A DNA stretch of 64,000 bases from Actinotalea endophytica (lineage in GTDB: Bacteria > Actinomycetota > Actinomycetes > Actinomycetales > Cellulomonadaceae), in assembly GCF_025717005.1 (NCBI RefSeq), contig NZ_JAOVZU010000001.1, forward strand, positions 186,001-250,000, written 5' to 3'. Each line of letters opens with the position of its first letter. Positions within the stretch are counted from its first letter, which is position 1. The notes below the pieces were generated by a model that was given only the letters and a program-made list of their open reading frames with translations, did not search any database and was not told the origin of the DNA. The translations under genes were made by a program, and so were the position numbers. Below are positions 9,927 to 17,935 of this stretch, piece after piece.

Positions 9927-10048
9927 GTCCGCCCGGTCCGTGACGACGGTGCTCGTCCACGCCGCGGACCAGGTACGATGGTGCGCCGTTGCCCGGCCGC
10001 CTCGTGGCGCCGATCGCCACAGCAGGCCCGGGTCGACTGACGCACAAC

Positions 10049-10091
10049 CCTCCTGTCACGGATGGACCGTGACCGCTGAGACCACAGGAGG
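10049..10091 (+). promoter_or_regulatory. Probable S6:S18 ribosomal-protein leader
   Basis: Just before rpsF the RNA can fold into an outer stem CCTCCTGT (10049-10056) / ACAGGAGG (10084-10091) that contains the Shine-Dalgarno sequence, and an inner hairpin CACGG (10057-10061) / CCGTG (10067-10071). The 12-nt unpaired 3' side holds a CCG (10073-10075). This arrangement (CCG in an asymmetric bulge beside a hairpin, sequestering the rpsF ribosome site) matches the known S6:S18 autoregulatory motif, by which excess S6:S18 complex shuts off the operon. Identification is from structure read by eye. Confidence 0.65.
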
Positions 10092-10102
10092 TGGGTATCC
10101 GT

Positions 10103-10393
10103 ATGCGTCGTTACGAGATGATGGTGATCCTCGACCCGGACATCGAGGAGCGCACCGTCGCCCCGTCCCTCGACAAGTACCTGACGGTCGTGAAGACCGC
10201 CGGTGGCAGTGTCGACAACGTGGACATCTGGGGCCGTCGCCGTCTCGCCTATGAGATCGCGAAGAAGTCCGAGGGCATCTACGCGGTGATCGACTTCACC
10301 GCCGAGCCGGCCGTGACCCAGGAGCTGGACCGTCAGCTCAACCTCAACGAGTCCGTGCTGCGGACCAAGGTCATCCGGCCCGACGCCCGCTGA
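10103..10393 (+). CDS. rpsF: 30S ribosomal protein S6
   Basis: A 96-residue protein beginning [19 protein letters not shown], a nearly invariant S6 start, with the conserved [10 protein letters not shown] segment. ATG 10103 is preferred over an in-frame GTG at 10091 because AGGAGGTG (10087-10093) is correctly spaced. S6 binds 16S rRNA together with S18 in the small-subunit platform. First gene of rpsF-ssb-rpsR-rplI, with the candidate leader at 10049-10091 immediately upstream. Confidence 0.97.
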   Translation: MRRYEMMVILDPDIEERTVAPSLDKYLTVVKTAGGSVDNVDIWGRRRLAYEIAKKSEGIYAVIDFTAEPAVTQELDRQLNLNESVLRTKVIRPDAR

Positions 10394-10421
10394 CCAACCC
10401 GACGCGAACCGAGGAGCACGC

Positions 10422-10916
10422 ATGGCTGGTGACACCGTCATCACGGTGATCGGAAACCTGACCGCGGACCCGGAGCTGCGCTTCACGCCGTCCGGTGCGG
10501 CGGTCGCGAACTTCACCGTCGCGTCGACGCCGCGTTCGTTCGACCGTCAGTCCAACGAGTGGAAGGACGGCGACACGCTGTTCCTGCGCTGCTCGATCTG
10601 GCGCGAGGCGGCCGAGAACGTCGCGGAGTCCCTGACCAAGGGCACGCGGGTGATCGTCCAGGGCCGGCTCGTCCAGCGGTCCTACGAGACCCGTGAGGGT
10701 GAGAAGCGCACCGTGGTCGAGCTGCAGGTCGACGAGGTCGGCCCCTCGCTGCGCTACGCCTCGGCCAAGGTGACCCGCGCCCAGCGCTCCGGCGGTGGCG
10801 GTGGGTTCTCCGGCGGTGGCGGCGGTGGCGGCGGCGGCTACGACGCCGACCCGTGGGCCACGTCCGCACCCTCGTCGGGTGGTTCGTCGCAGCAGTACGA
10901 CGAGCCCCCGTTCTGA
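10422..10916 (+). CDS. ssb: Single-stranded DNA-binding protein
   Basis: A 164-residue SSB starting [25 protein letters not shown], with the OB fold covering about residues 1-120, a Gly-rich flexible linker and the acidic tip DEPPF, the conserved docking sequence for replication and repair partners. It binds ssDNA as a tetramer. It is the primary SSB by position between rpsF and rpsR, 28 bp after rpsF. Confidence 0.97.
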   Translation: MAGDTVITVIGNLTADPELRFTPSGAAVANFTVASTPRSFDRQSNEWKDGDTLFLRCSIWREAAENVAESLTKGTRVIVQGRLVQRSYETREGEKRTVVELQVDEVGPSLRYASAKVTRAQRSGGGGGFSGGGGGGGGGYDADPWATSAPSSGGSSQQYDEPPF

Positions 10917-10977
10917 CCCTCATCTCATCCCATCCCGGGCCTCCGAGGTCCGGGCTCCGAACTTAAGGAGCACCACG

Positions 10978-11214
10978 ATGGCGAAGCCCGTCGTCCGCAA
11001 GCCCAAGAAGAAGCAGAACCCGCTCAAGGTCGCCAAGATCGAGCAGGTCGACTACAAGGACACCGCCCTGCTGCGGAAGTTCATCTCCGACCGCGGGAAG
11101 ATCCGTGCGCGGCGCGTGACCGGCGTGTCCGTCCAGGAGCAGCGTGCGATCGCGCGGGCCGTGAAGAACGCCCGCGAGATGGCGCTGCTGCCGTACTCGA
11201 GCTCGGCTCGCTGA
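10978..11214 (+). CDS. rpsR: 30S ribosomal protein S18 (cysteine-free form)
   Basis: A 78-residue S18 with the core [21 protein letters not shown] and C-terminal LLPYSSSAR. An AAGGAG site lies at 10964-10969, ATG at 10978. The N-terminal basic segment contains no cysteines, so it is the zinc-independent (C-minus) version. It partners S6 on the 30S subunit and is expected to act with S6 in controlling the operon leader. Confidence 0.96.
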   Translation: MAKPVVRKPKKKQNPLKVAKIEQVDYKDTALLRKFISDRGKIRARRVTGVSVQEQRAIARAVKNAREMALLPYSSSAR

Positions 11215-11228
11215 GAGGAGAGAGTCTG

Positions 11229-11681
11229 ATGGCGAAGCTCATCCTCACCCACGAGGTCACCGGCCTCGGCACCCCTGGCGACGTCGTCGAGGTCAAGGAC
11301 GGCTACGCGCGCAACTACCTGCTGCCGCGCGGCCTGGCCACGACGTGGAGCAAGGGCGCCGAGAAGCAGATCGCCGGCATCCGCAAGGCCCGCAAGGCCC
11401 GTGAGATCGCGACCCTGGAGGACGCCGCCGCCGTGCGGACGCAGCTCCAGACGCAGGTCTTCACGATCGCCGCGAAGGCCGGTGCGAGCGGCCGGCTGTT
11501 CGGCGCGGTGACCACGTCCGACATCGCCGAGGCGGTCACCGCCGGCGGTGGCCCGGCGATCGACAAGCGCAAGGTCGAGATCGGTCAGCCGATCAAGGCG
11601 ATCGGCGACTACCAGGTGCAGGTCCGCCTGCACGCCGACGTGTCGGCGCAGATCGACGTGCGGGTGGTCCCGGAGGCCTGA
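11229..11681 (+). CDS. rplI: 50S ribosomal protein L9
   Basis: A 150-residue L9. The N-terminal rRNA-binding domain has the signature [21 protein letters not shown]; a long connecting helix (about 50-75) leads to a C-terminal domain beginning near [21 protein letters not shown] 11229 follows GAGAGGAGAGA, 14 bp after the rpsR stop. Last gene of the operon; the UUCG hairpin 20 bp past its stop ends it. Confidence 0.97.
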   Translation: MAKLILTHEVTGLGTPGDVVEVKDGYARNYLLPRGLATTWSKGAEKQIAGIRKARKAREIATLEDAAAVRTQLQTQVFTIAAKAGASGRLFGAVTTSDIAEAVTAGGGPAIDKRKVEIGQPIKAIGDYQVQVRLHADVSAQIDVRVVPEA

Positions 11682-11701
11682 GCCTCTCCCACCGCGCGGC
11701 G

Positions 11702-11733
11702 ACGGCCCGGTGCCCTTCGGGGTGCCGGGCCGT
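11702..11733 (+). terminator. UUCG-loop terminator of the rpsF operon
   Basis: A 14-bp stem (11702-11715 / 11720-11733, two G-U pairs) closes a TTCG tetraloop. This extra-stable hairpin lies 20 bp after the rplI stop and can also serve the converging minus-strand NUDIX gene. Confidence 0.8.
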
Positions 11734-11792
11734 GCTGCGTCCGGCACCGGTGGCCCGCGCGTGCCGTGCACGCCGCGCGGGGACCTCGCCGG

Positions 11793-12281
11793 TCACTCCC
11801 CCAGGATCTGGCTCCGCTCGATCACCCGGCGTACGAAGCCGGCGAGCGGCAGTGCGAGCACGCGCTCGGCACTCACCCACGCCGCGCAGTCGGTGCTGCC
11901 GCCGACCTCTGCGGCGAGCTCGCCGCCGACCACGTCGCACCGGAACACCAGCCGGACGTGGTGCACCTGAGTGCCGTCGCGGGAGGTCGACACCTCGGTG
12001 TGCACCTCGGGCTCACCGTGGACCCGGACCTGGATGCCGGTCTCCTCGAGCGTCTCGCGCACCGCGGCGGCGTCCGGCTGCTCCCCGAAGTCGATCCCAC
12101 CCCCGGGTAGCCACCAGGTCCGAGGCTGGTCCGATGCCGCGGATGCGCGGGCGAGCAGGATCGCCCCGTCGCGACGGGCCAGGGCGTAGGCCGCCACCCG
12201 GGTGCGGCGCTCCGGGTCGTGGTACGGCTCCTGGCCGTTGCTTCGCGGGTCCCGTCCGGCCACCTCGTCGTGTGCCCCCAT
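11793..12281 (-). CDS. NUDIX hydrolase
   Basis: A 162-residue protein from ATG 12281. The Nudix box is complete: G-IDFGEQPDAAAVRETLEETGI fits Gx5Ex7REUxEExGU, with the preceding WWLPGGG. The family cleaves nucleoside diphosphates linked to another group, using divalent metal bound by the Glu residues. The substrate cannot be told from sequence; the length and the N-terminal RVAAYALARRDGAILLARAS are typical of housecleaning MutT-like enzymes. It converges with the ribosomal operon and lies 66 bp downstream of the MATE gene on the same strand. An in-frame upstream start (to 12329) is possible but has weaker support. Confidence 0.88.
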   Translation of the reverse strand: MGAHDEVAGRDPRSNGQEPYHDPERRTRVAAYALARRDGAILLARASAASDQPRTWWLPGGGIDFGEQPDAAAVRETLEETGIQVRVHGEPEVHTEVSTSRDGTQVHHVRLVFRCDVVGGELAAEVGGSTDCAAWVSAERVLALPLAGFVRRVIERSQILGE

Positions 12282-12347
12282 GGCGCCGAGGGTACGTCCG
12301 CGAGCGAGGTCGTGCCGGGCAAACGGCAAGGGCGCCGCGGGGCGCCG

Positions 12348-13703
12348 TCAGACGCCGGTGCGCATCCAGGCGGTGCCGCGTGCGCGCAGACCGGTCGTCG
12401 CGGCGCGGGCCGCCATGAACAGCCCACCGAAGGCCAGCCACGCCCACACCAGCCCGGTGGGGCCCGGCGGTGCCCATGTGCGCACGGCGAGCGCTGCCGG
12501 TGCGTACACGGCGAGCGTGAGCATGCCCACCCAGGCGAGGTAGCGCCCGTCGCCCGCGCCGATCAGCACACCGTCGAGCACGAACACCCACCCGCTCATC
12601 GGGAGCATCAGCGCGACCAGCCAGAGCGTCCAGGCGATCGCCTGGTGCACCGCCGGGTCGTCGGTGAACAGCCGTGCGAGCGGCCACGCGGCGACCGCGA
12701 CCAGGGCGCCGAGCACGGCTCCCCCGGCCACGCCCCAGGTCACCGTGCGCCGGAGCACCCCCCGGACGGCACCGACGTCGGCGGCGCCGAGCCGCTGGCC
12801 GACCAGCGCCTGCGCAGCGATCGCGAGCGCGTCCAGGGCGAAGGCGGTGAAGCCCCAGATCGACGCCACCGCCTGGTGGCCCGCGAGCGCGACGGTGCCC
12901 AGCCCGGCGGCGACCCAGGTGGCGAGCAGGATCGCGGCGCGCAGCGAGACCGTGCGGACCAGGAGCGGTGCGCCGGCGACCACGGCTCCGCCGAGCCCGG
13001 TCGCACCGGGACGCAGCGGGACGCCCTCCGGCCGGGCCGCACGGACCACCACGGCGCCGAGCACGAGGGCCATGAGCAGCTGGGTGACGGCGGTGCCGAG
13101 GCCGGAGCCGGCGACCCCCATCCCGAGTCCGAGCACGAGGGTGACCGAGAGGATCGCGTTGAGCGCGGCGCCCGCCCCGGCGACCCACAGCGGGGTGCGG
13201 GTGTCGAGCAGGCCCCGCAGGACGCCGGTCGCCGCGAGGACGAGGAGCATCCCGGGCAGGCCGGGGGCCGACCAGCGCAGGTACGTCACGGCGGGCGCGA
13301 CCACGTCCGCGGGTGCTCCGAGCGCCGACGCGAGCGCCGGTGCGGCGAGCCACAGGCCGACCGCGAGCACCGCGCCGAGCAGCAGCCCGAGCCACATGCC
13401 GTCGACGCCCTGTCGCAGCGCGTCGCGCCGGTGGCCGGCGCCGATGCCCCGGGCGACCTGCGCCGTGGTCGCGTACGCGAGGAAGACGCACAGCCCGACG
13501 ACCGTGGTCAGGACGGTGGACGCCAGCCCGAGCCCGGCCAGCGGGGTCGTGCCGAGCGTGCCGACCACGGCCGAGTCGACGAGCACGAACAAGGGTTCCG
13601 CGACCAGCGCGCCGAAGGCGGGCACGGCCAGAGCGAGCACCTGGCGGTCCAAGGAGCGGACACCAGCTGGGACGTTTTGTCCATTTGGCGAACTTCTGGC
13701 CAT
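12348..13703 (-). CDS. MATE family efflux transporter (DinF-like)
   Basis: A 451-residue integral membrane protein with about 12 helices. The start MARSSPNG...LDRQVLALAVPAFGALVAEPLFVLVDSAVVGTLG matches the DinF branch of MATE exporters, including the conserved VPA and the DSAVVG helix. It exports cationic or other toxic compounds using ion gradients. Position upstream of dnaB and next to the rpsF operon is a gene order I associate with actinobacterial replication-origin-proximal regions. Starts at ATG 13703, diverging from dnaB. Confidence 0.92.
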   Translation of the reverse strand: MARSSPNGQNVPAGVRSLDRQVLALAVPAFGALVAEPLFVLVDSAVVGTLGTTPLAGLGLASTVLTTVVGLCVFLAYATTAQVARGIGAGHRRDALRQGVDGMWLGLLLGAVLAVGLWLAAPALASALGAPADVVAPAVTYLRWSAPGLPGMLLVLAATGVLRGLLDTRTPLWVAGAGAALNAILSVTLVLGLGMGVAGSGLGTAVTQLLMALVLGAVVVRAARPEGVPLRPGATGLGGAVVAGAPLLVRTVSLRAAILLATWVAAGLGTVALAGHQAVASIWGFTAFALDALAIAAQALVGQRLGAADVGAVRGVLRRTVTWGVAGGAVLGALVAVAAWPLARLFTDDPAVHQAIAWTLWLVALMLPMSGWVFVLDGVLIGAGDGRYLAWVGMLTLAVYAPAALAVRTWAPPGPTGLVWAWLAFGGLFMAARAATTGLRARGTAWMRTGV

Positions 13704-13721
13704 GGTATTCGAGTCCGATTC

Positions 13722-13861
13722 CTGTCCACAGCGTCGGGCGGGCGAAGGGCGTGCTCAGCGCATTCTCCCGAGGATCGGCGCTCGAAGTTTCCACAGCCTT
13801 GTCCCCGGCTGTGCACAAGCGGCGCGAGCGTGGGTCCACACCCACCCCCCGCGCGTCCACA
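13722..13861 (+). promoter_or_regulatory. Cluster of DnaA-box-like 9-mers upstream of dnaB
   Basis: The 295-bp gap 13704-13998 between the divergent MATE and dnaB genes contains five same-strand sequences related to the actinobacterial DnaA box TTGTCCACA: CTGTCCACA (13722-13730), GTTTCCACA (13787-13795), CTGTGCACA (13809-13817), GGGTCCACA (13832-13840) and GCGTCCACA (13853-13861). The first matches 8 of 9. The dnaB promoter must lie between here and 13998; TTGGGG at 13882 and TAGTCT at 13906 are only a weak candidate pair. Confidence 0.4.
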
Positions 13862-13998
13862 AGCTTCCTCGGGACGACCCGTTTGGGGTCGGAGCCGCGG
13901 CGCTCCTAGTCTCGCTCGCGGACCGAATCGGGTGCGTGTGGGTGGCCGGCGGTAGAACGAGAGCACAGGACCCGAGGGCGTCAGGGGGAAGGGGACAG

Positions 13999-16599
13999 GT
14001 GAGCATCGAGGAGCTCGAGCGCGGCCTCCGTGGACCGGAGTTCGAGCGCACACCTCCGCAGGACCTCACCGCCGAGCAGAGCGTGCTCGGCGGCATGATG
14101 CTCTCGAAGGACGCCATCGCCGACGTCGTCGAGCACCTCAAGGGCCAGGACTTCTACAAGCCCGCCCACGAGCTGGTCTACGACGCGATCCTCGACCTGT
14201 ACGGCCGCGGCGAGCCGGCCGACGCGATCACCGTCTCCGCGGAGCTGACCAAGCGTGGCGAGCTCGGCCGGGTCGGCGGGGCGCCGTACCTGCACACGCT
14301 GATCTCGATGGTGCCCACGGCGGCGAACGCGGGCTACTACGCGCGGATCGTGCGCGAGCGGGCCGTGCTGCGCCGCCTGGTCGAGGCCGGCACCCGGATC
14401 GTGCAGCTCGGGTACGCGACCGACGGCGGTGACGTCGACGAGCTGGTGAACACCGCGCAGGCCGAGGTGTACGCGGTCACCGAGCAGCGCACCAGCGAGG
14501 ACTACCTGCCGCTCGCGGACATCCTCAACGGCACGATGGAGGAGATCGAGGCCGCCGGGCACCGCGGTGAGGGCATGGTCGGTGTGCCGACCGGCTTCAT
14601 CGAGCTGGACCGGCTGACCAACGGCCTGCACCCGGGCCAGATGGTCGTCCTCGCGGCGCGTCCGGCCATCGGCAAGGCGCTCGCGCTGGACACCCCGCTC
14701 CCGACCCCTCGCGGGTGGACGACCATGGGCGAGGTCCAGGTCGGCGAGACGCTGATCGCCGCCGATGGAACGCCGACCCGTGTGGTGGCCGCGACAGAGG
14801 TCATGGTCGACCGGCCCTGCTACGAGGTCACCTTCGACGACGGGGCGGTGATCCTCGCCGACGCCCAGCACGAGTGGTTCACCGACACCCGCGCGTCACG
14901 ACGGGCGCGGCAGGAGGCGGGGCCGAACGGTGAGCCCCGCGTGCGTGGCGCGATCCGGACCACCGAGGAGATCGCCGCGACGCTGCGCTGCTCGTCGGCT
15001 GACGGCCGGCTCAACCACTCCGTTCCGACGGCCCACGCCCTGGACCTGCCTGAGTCCGCCCTGCTGGTCGAGCCCTACGCCCTCGGCGTCTGGCTCGGTG
15101 ACGGCCACAGCGCCTCCGCGCGGTTCACGTCCGCGGACCCGGAGATCGCGATGCGAATCGAGAGCCGTGGTCTGCGATCGGTTTGCACGCGGGCGAGCGA
15201 TGGCCGGACGTACTCCATCCAGCTCCCGGCGGAGATCGAGCCCGAACCGCGCACGTGCGTGGTCTGCGGGGCGGCGTTCACCAATCCGCGACGCCAGGTG
15301 CGCACGTGCGGGCGTTCGTGCGGCGGTCGGGCCCGGGGCGTCGGCGAGGCGGTTGCGGCCCTGTGCCCGGACTGCGGAGGGCCGAGCTCCGGACTGCGCC
15401 GGTGCCAGGACTGCCACGCGCGCTACGGCACCGTTGCTGGGCGTCTGCGGACGCTTGGCGTGCTCGGCGCGAAGCACATCCCGACGGAGTACCTGCGGGC
15501 CTCGGAGGCGCAGCGTCGGGATCTGCTCGCCGGCCTGCTCGACACCGACGGCACCGTCAACCCGACGGGCAGCGTCCAGATCACCCTGACCGAGGTGCGG
15601 CTGGCCGAGGACGTCCGCGAGCTCGTGCACTCGCTCGGGTACCGGACCGGCTGGTCGACTCGCCAGGTTCAGGGCCGCGACGAGGCGCACAGCACGGCGT
15701 TCACGGTCACGTTCACCACGGATGACGAGGTCTTCGCGCTGGAGCGCAAGAAGCTCGCGCACAAGGAGCGCCGACGCCCGTCCACGCCGCGGTTGCGTTC
15801 GCGCTTCATCACATCGGTGCGTCGCGTTGCGTCGGTGCCGGTGCGTTGCGTCGAGATCGACCACCCGGCCCACCTGTACCTTGCCGGCCGGACGATGGTG
15901 CCCACCCACAACTCGACGCTCGGCATCGACATCGCACGTGCGGCGTCGATCAAGCACGGCATGACGTCGGTGATCTTCTCGCTCGAGATGAGCCGGAACG
16001 AGATCACCATGCGCATGCTCGCGGCCGAGGGGCGGGTGCCGCTGCAGAACATGCGCAAGGGCCAGATGCGCGACGAGGACTGGCAGAAGCTCGCCTCGAC
16101 GATGGGCAAGATCTCCTCCGCGCCGCTGTTCATCGACGACTCGCCGAACATGTCGCTGATGGAGATCCGGGCCAAGTGCCGCAGGCTCAAGCAGCGGCAC
16201 GACCTCAAGCTCGTCGTGATCGACTACCTGCAGCTGATGAGCTCGGGCAAGCGGGTCGAGTCCCGCCAGCAGGAGGTCAGCGAGTTCTCCCGCGCGCTCA
16301 AGCTGCTCGCCAAGGAGCTCGAGGTCCCGGTCATCGCGATCTCGCAGCTCAACCGTGGCGCGGAGCAGCGCACCGACAAGAAGCCGCAGCTGTCGGACCT
16401 GCGCGAGTCCGGCGCGATCGAGCAGGACGCCGACGTCGTGATCCTGCTGCACCGTGAGGACGCCTACGAGCGGGAGTCCCCCCGCGCAGGCGAGGCCGAT
16501 CTCATCGTCGCCAAGCACCGCAACGGCCCGACGGACACGATCGTGGTGGCCTTCCAGGGTCAGTACGCACGGTTCGTCGACATGGCGCCTGCGATGTAG
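13999..16599 (+). CDS. dnaB: Replicative DNA helicase DnaB, intein-containing precursor
   Basis: An 866-residue precursor; removing the 412-residue intein (residues 227-638) leaves 454 residues, normal for DnaB. GTG 13999 follows AAGGGGACAG. The extein halves carry the N-terminal collar domain (DLTAEQSVLGGMMLSKDAI), the P-loop split as ARPAIGK / STLGID, Walker B region LVVIDYLQLM, and the C-terminal SQLNRGAEQR and RESGAIEQDADVV motifs. DnaB is the hexameric helicase that unwinds DNA at the fork. Splicing is required to rebuild the Walker A motif, so an unspliced product should be inactive. It is probably monocistronic; only a weak hairpin (16607-16620) follows. Confidence 0.97.
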   Translation: MSIEELERGLRGPEFERTPPQDLTAEQSVLGGMMLSKDAIADVVEHLKGQDFYKPAHELVYDAILDLYGRGEPADAITVSAELTKRGELGRVGGAPYLHTLISMVPTAANAGYYARIVRERAVLRRLVEAGTRIVQLGYATDGGDVDELVNTAQAEVYAVTEQRTSEDYLPLADILNGTMEEIEAAGHRGEGMVGVPTGFIELDRLTNGLHPGQMVVLAARPAIGKALALDTPLPTPRGWTTMGEVQVGETLIAADGTPTRVVAATEVMVDRPCYEVTFDDGAVILADAQHEWFTDTRASRRARQEAGPNGEPRVRGAIRTTEEIAATLRCSSADGRLNHSVPTAHALDLPESALLVEPYALGVWLGDGHSASARFTSADPEIAMRIESRGLRSVCTRASDGRTYSIQLPAEIEPEPRTCVVCGAAFTNPRRQVRTCGRSCGGRARGVGEAVAALCPDCGGPSSGLRRCQDCHARYGTVAGRLRTLGVLGAKHIPTEYLRASEAQRRDLLAGLLDTDGTVNPTGSVQITLTEVRLAEDVRELVHSLGYRTGWSTRQVQGRDEAHSTAFTVTFTTDDEVFALERKKLAHKERRRPSTPRLRSRFITSVRRVASVPVRCVEIDHPAHLYLAGRTMVPTHNSTLGIDIARAASIKHGMTSVIFSLEMSRNEITMRMLAAEGRVPLQNMRKGQMRDEDWQKLASTMGKISSAPLFIDDSPNMSLMEIRAKCRRLKQRHDLKLVVIDYLQLMSSGKRVESRQQEVSEFSRALKLLAKELEVPVIAISQLNRGAEQRTDKKPQLSDLRESGAIEQDADVVILLHREDAYERESPRAGEADLIVAKHRNGPTDTIVVAFQGQYARFVDMAPAM
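14677..15912 (+). mobile_element. Class 3 intein with LAGLIDADG endonuclease in DnaB
   Basis: 412 residues between Lys226 and Ser639 of the DnaB precursor. Residue 1 is Ala, not Cys or Ser. The class 3 W-C-T triplet is visible: block B His65 and Trp67 (AQHEWF), block F Cys391 (VRCVEID), block G Thr410 before the terminal His411-Asn412; the +1 residue is Ser. The homing endonuclease shows two LAGLIDADG motifs, ALGVWLGDG (135-143) and LLAGLLDTDG (283-292). Between them sit two cysteine clusters, C194/C197/C211/C215 and C230/C233/C243/C246. Third-position G/C is visibly less strict than in the exteins (GTT, CGA and GAA codons appear), consistent with horizontal spread. Confidence 0.93.
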
Positions 16600-16639
16600 G
16601 TGCAGACGGGGATGACCCCGCGGCGATGCGGCCGAGGAG

Positions 16640-17389
16640 TCAGTCGAACCGGATCCGCCACGCCCGGGTCACGTACGGCAGCTGCCACGGCGGAGGCCCG
16701 GCGAACGCTGGCTCCACGGTGAGCAGGTCGTCGACCTGCGCCAGGATCTCCGCCCGGATCTCGCCGGGCGCGGAGATGACGTAGCTGCGCGACGCGACGA
16801 GGTCCAGCAGACCCTGGCGGTCGAAGGGCATCGTCCAGCGGTGCTCGAAGGCCTCGGCCGGACCGAGCTCCGACGCGATCGTCTCGTCGTGGGCGTAACG
16901 CTCGGCGACGGAGCCGTGGATGATCTCGGTGAGGCGACCGACCCAGGCCACGGACTCGTCGCGGACGTTCCACACCAGGCCCAGGTACCCGCCGTCCCGG
17001 AGCACCCGCTTGACCTCGGGGACGGCACGCGCCGTGTCGACCCAGTGCCAGGCCTGGGCGACCAGCACGGCGTCCACGCTGGCGTCCGGCAGTGGGATCG
17101 CCTCGGCAGCACCCTGGCGCGCATCGACCCCGGGAACGGCCGTGCGGAGCCCGTCGAGCATCACGCCCGACGGGTCGACCGCGAGCACCTGGTCGACGCG
17201 ACCGACGAGTGCCCGGGTGAGCTTGCCGGTGCCCGCACCCAGGTCGAGGACGGTGCGTGGCCCGGGCTCGAGGAGCCAGTCCACGACGGCGTCGGGGTAC
17301 CCCGGTCGGCCCCGTTCGTACGCGTCGGCCGCGCGGCCGAACGACATGGCGTGGCCCGCACGGACCGAGGGGTCGTTCCCGGCGCTCAT
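16640..17389 (-). CDS. Class I SAM-dependent methyltransferase
   Basis: A 249-residue cytosolic protein. The SAM-binding motif I VLDLGAGTGKLTRAL, acidic end of strand 2 (VLAVDPS), and the post-motif DAVLVAQAWHWVD are those of the UbiE/COQ5-like Methyltransf_11 family. Substrate unknown. Its ATG at 17389 overlaps the stop of the preceding acetyltransferase gene by 4 nt (ATGA), so the two are translated together. It converges on dnaB. Confidence 0.9.
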   Translation of the reverse strand: MSAGNDPSVRAGHAMSFGRAADAYERGRPGYPDAVVDWLLEPGPRTVLDLGAGTGKLTRALVGRVDQVLAVDPSGVMLDGLRTAVPGVDARQGAAEAIPLPDASVDAVLVAQAWHWVDTARAVPEVKRVLRDGGYLGLVWNVRDESVAWVGRLTEIIHGSVAERYAHDETIASELGPAEAFEHRWTMPFDRQGLLDLVASRSYVISAPGEIRAEILAQVDDLLTVEPAFAGPPPWQLPYVTRAWRIRFD

Positions 17390-17862
17390 CGGACCGTCCC
17401 GGACGAGGCGCTGCGCCGCATCGGAACGTGCGGGATGCCGTCCTCGAGGAACCCAGGTCCGTCCACGACGAACCCGAAGCGCGCGTACCAGTCGGCCAGG
17501 TGTGCCTGGGCGTCGAGCACGACGTCCGCGGTCGGCGAGAGCTCGGCGCACCGCTCGACGGCGCGGGCCATCAGGGTCGACGCGACGCCGAGCGATCGCG
17601 CCGCCGGATCGGTGACCACCCGACCGATCCGCATCGCGCCGTCGGGGTCGCGCAGGACGCGCAGCGTCGCGAGCACGCGGGTCGGATCATCGTCGTCGGC
17701 CACCCAGTGCAGCTCGGTGCCGGGCTCGAGGTCACGGCCGTCGAGATCCTCGTAGGCGCACTCCTGCTCGACCACGAACACCTGTACCCGGAGCCTCAGC
17801 ACGCGGTACAGCAGCTCGGGGTCGGCGTCGCGGAGCCGGGTGTGGTGGAAGGTCGGCGGCAC
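17386..17862 (-). CDS. ElaA-type GNAT acetyltransferase
   Basis: 158 residues from GTG 17862. A GTG at 17943 would also be in frame but would overlap the start of the divergent gene, so the shorter form is preferred. Features match the ElaA branch: RLRVQVFVVEQECAYEDLDGRDL near the N-terminus, acetyl-CoA loop region VTDPAARSLGVASTLM, and the C-terminal DAQAHLADWYARFGF and EDGIPHVPM. Acetyl-CoA-dependent transfer to an unknown acceptor. Coupled by a 4-nt overlap to the methyltransferase, which suggests a shared but unknown pathway. Confidence 0.87.
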   Translation of the reverse strand: MPPTFHHTRLRDADPELLYRVLRLRVQVFVVEQECAYEDLDGRDLEPGTELHWVADDDDPTRVLATLRVLRDPDGAMRIGRVVTDPAARSLGVASTLMARAVERCAELSPTADVVLDAQAHLADWYARFGFVVDGPGFLEDGIPHVPMRRSASSGTVR

Positions 17863-17935
17863 GGCCGCACCGTACCGCTCGCGGGCGCCCCGCACGTGGG
17901 CCGAGGCACCCTCCCGAGGGACGTACGCTGCCTGG

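Noticed and set aside
14677-15912. Interpretation of the dnaB interruption as an insertion mutation or pseudogene.
   Set aside because: Reading frame is intact, with complete splicing blocks and terminal His-Asn followed by Ser.
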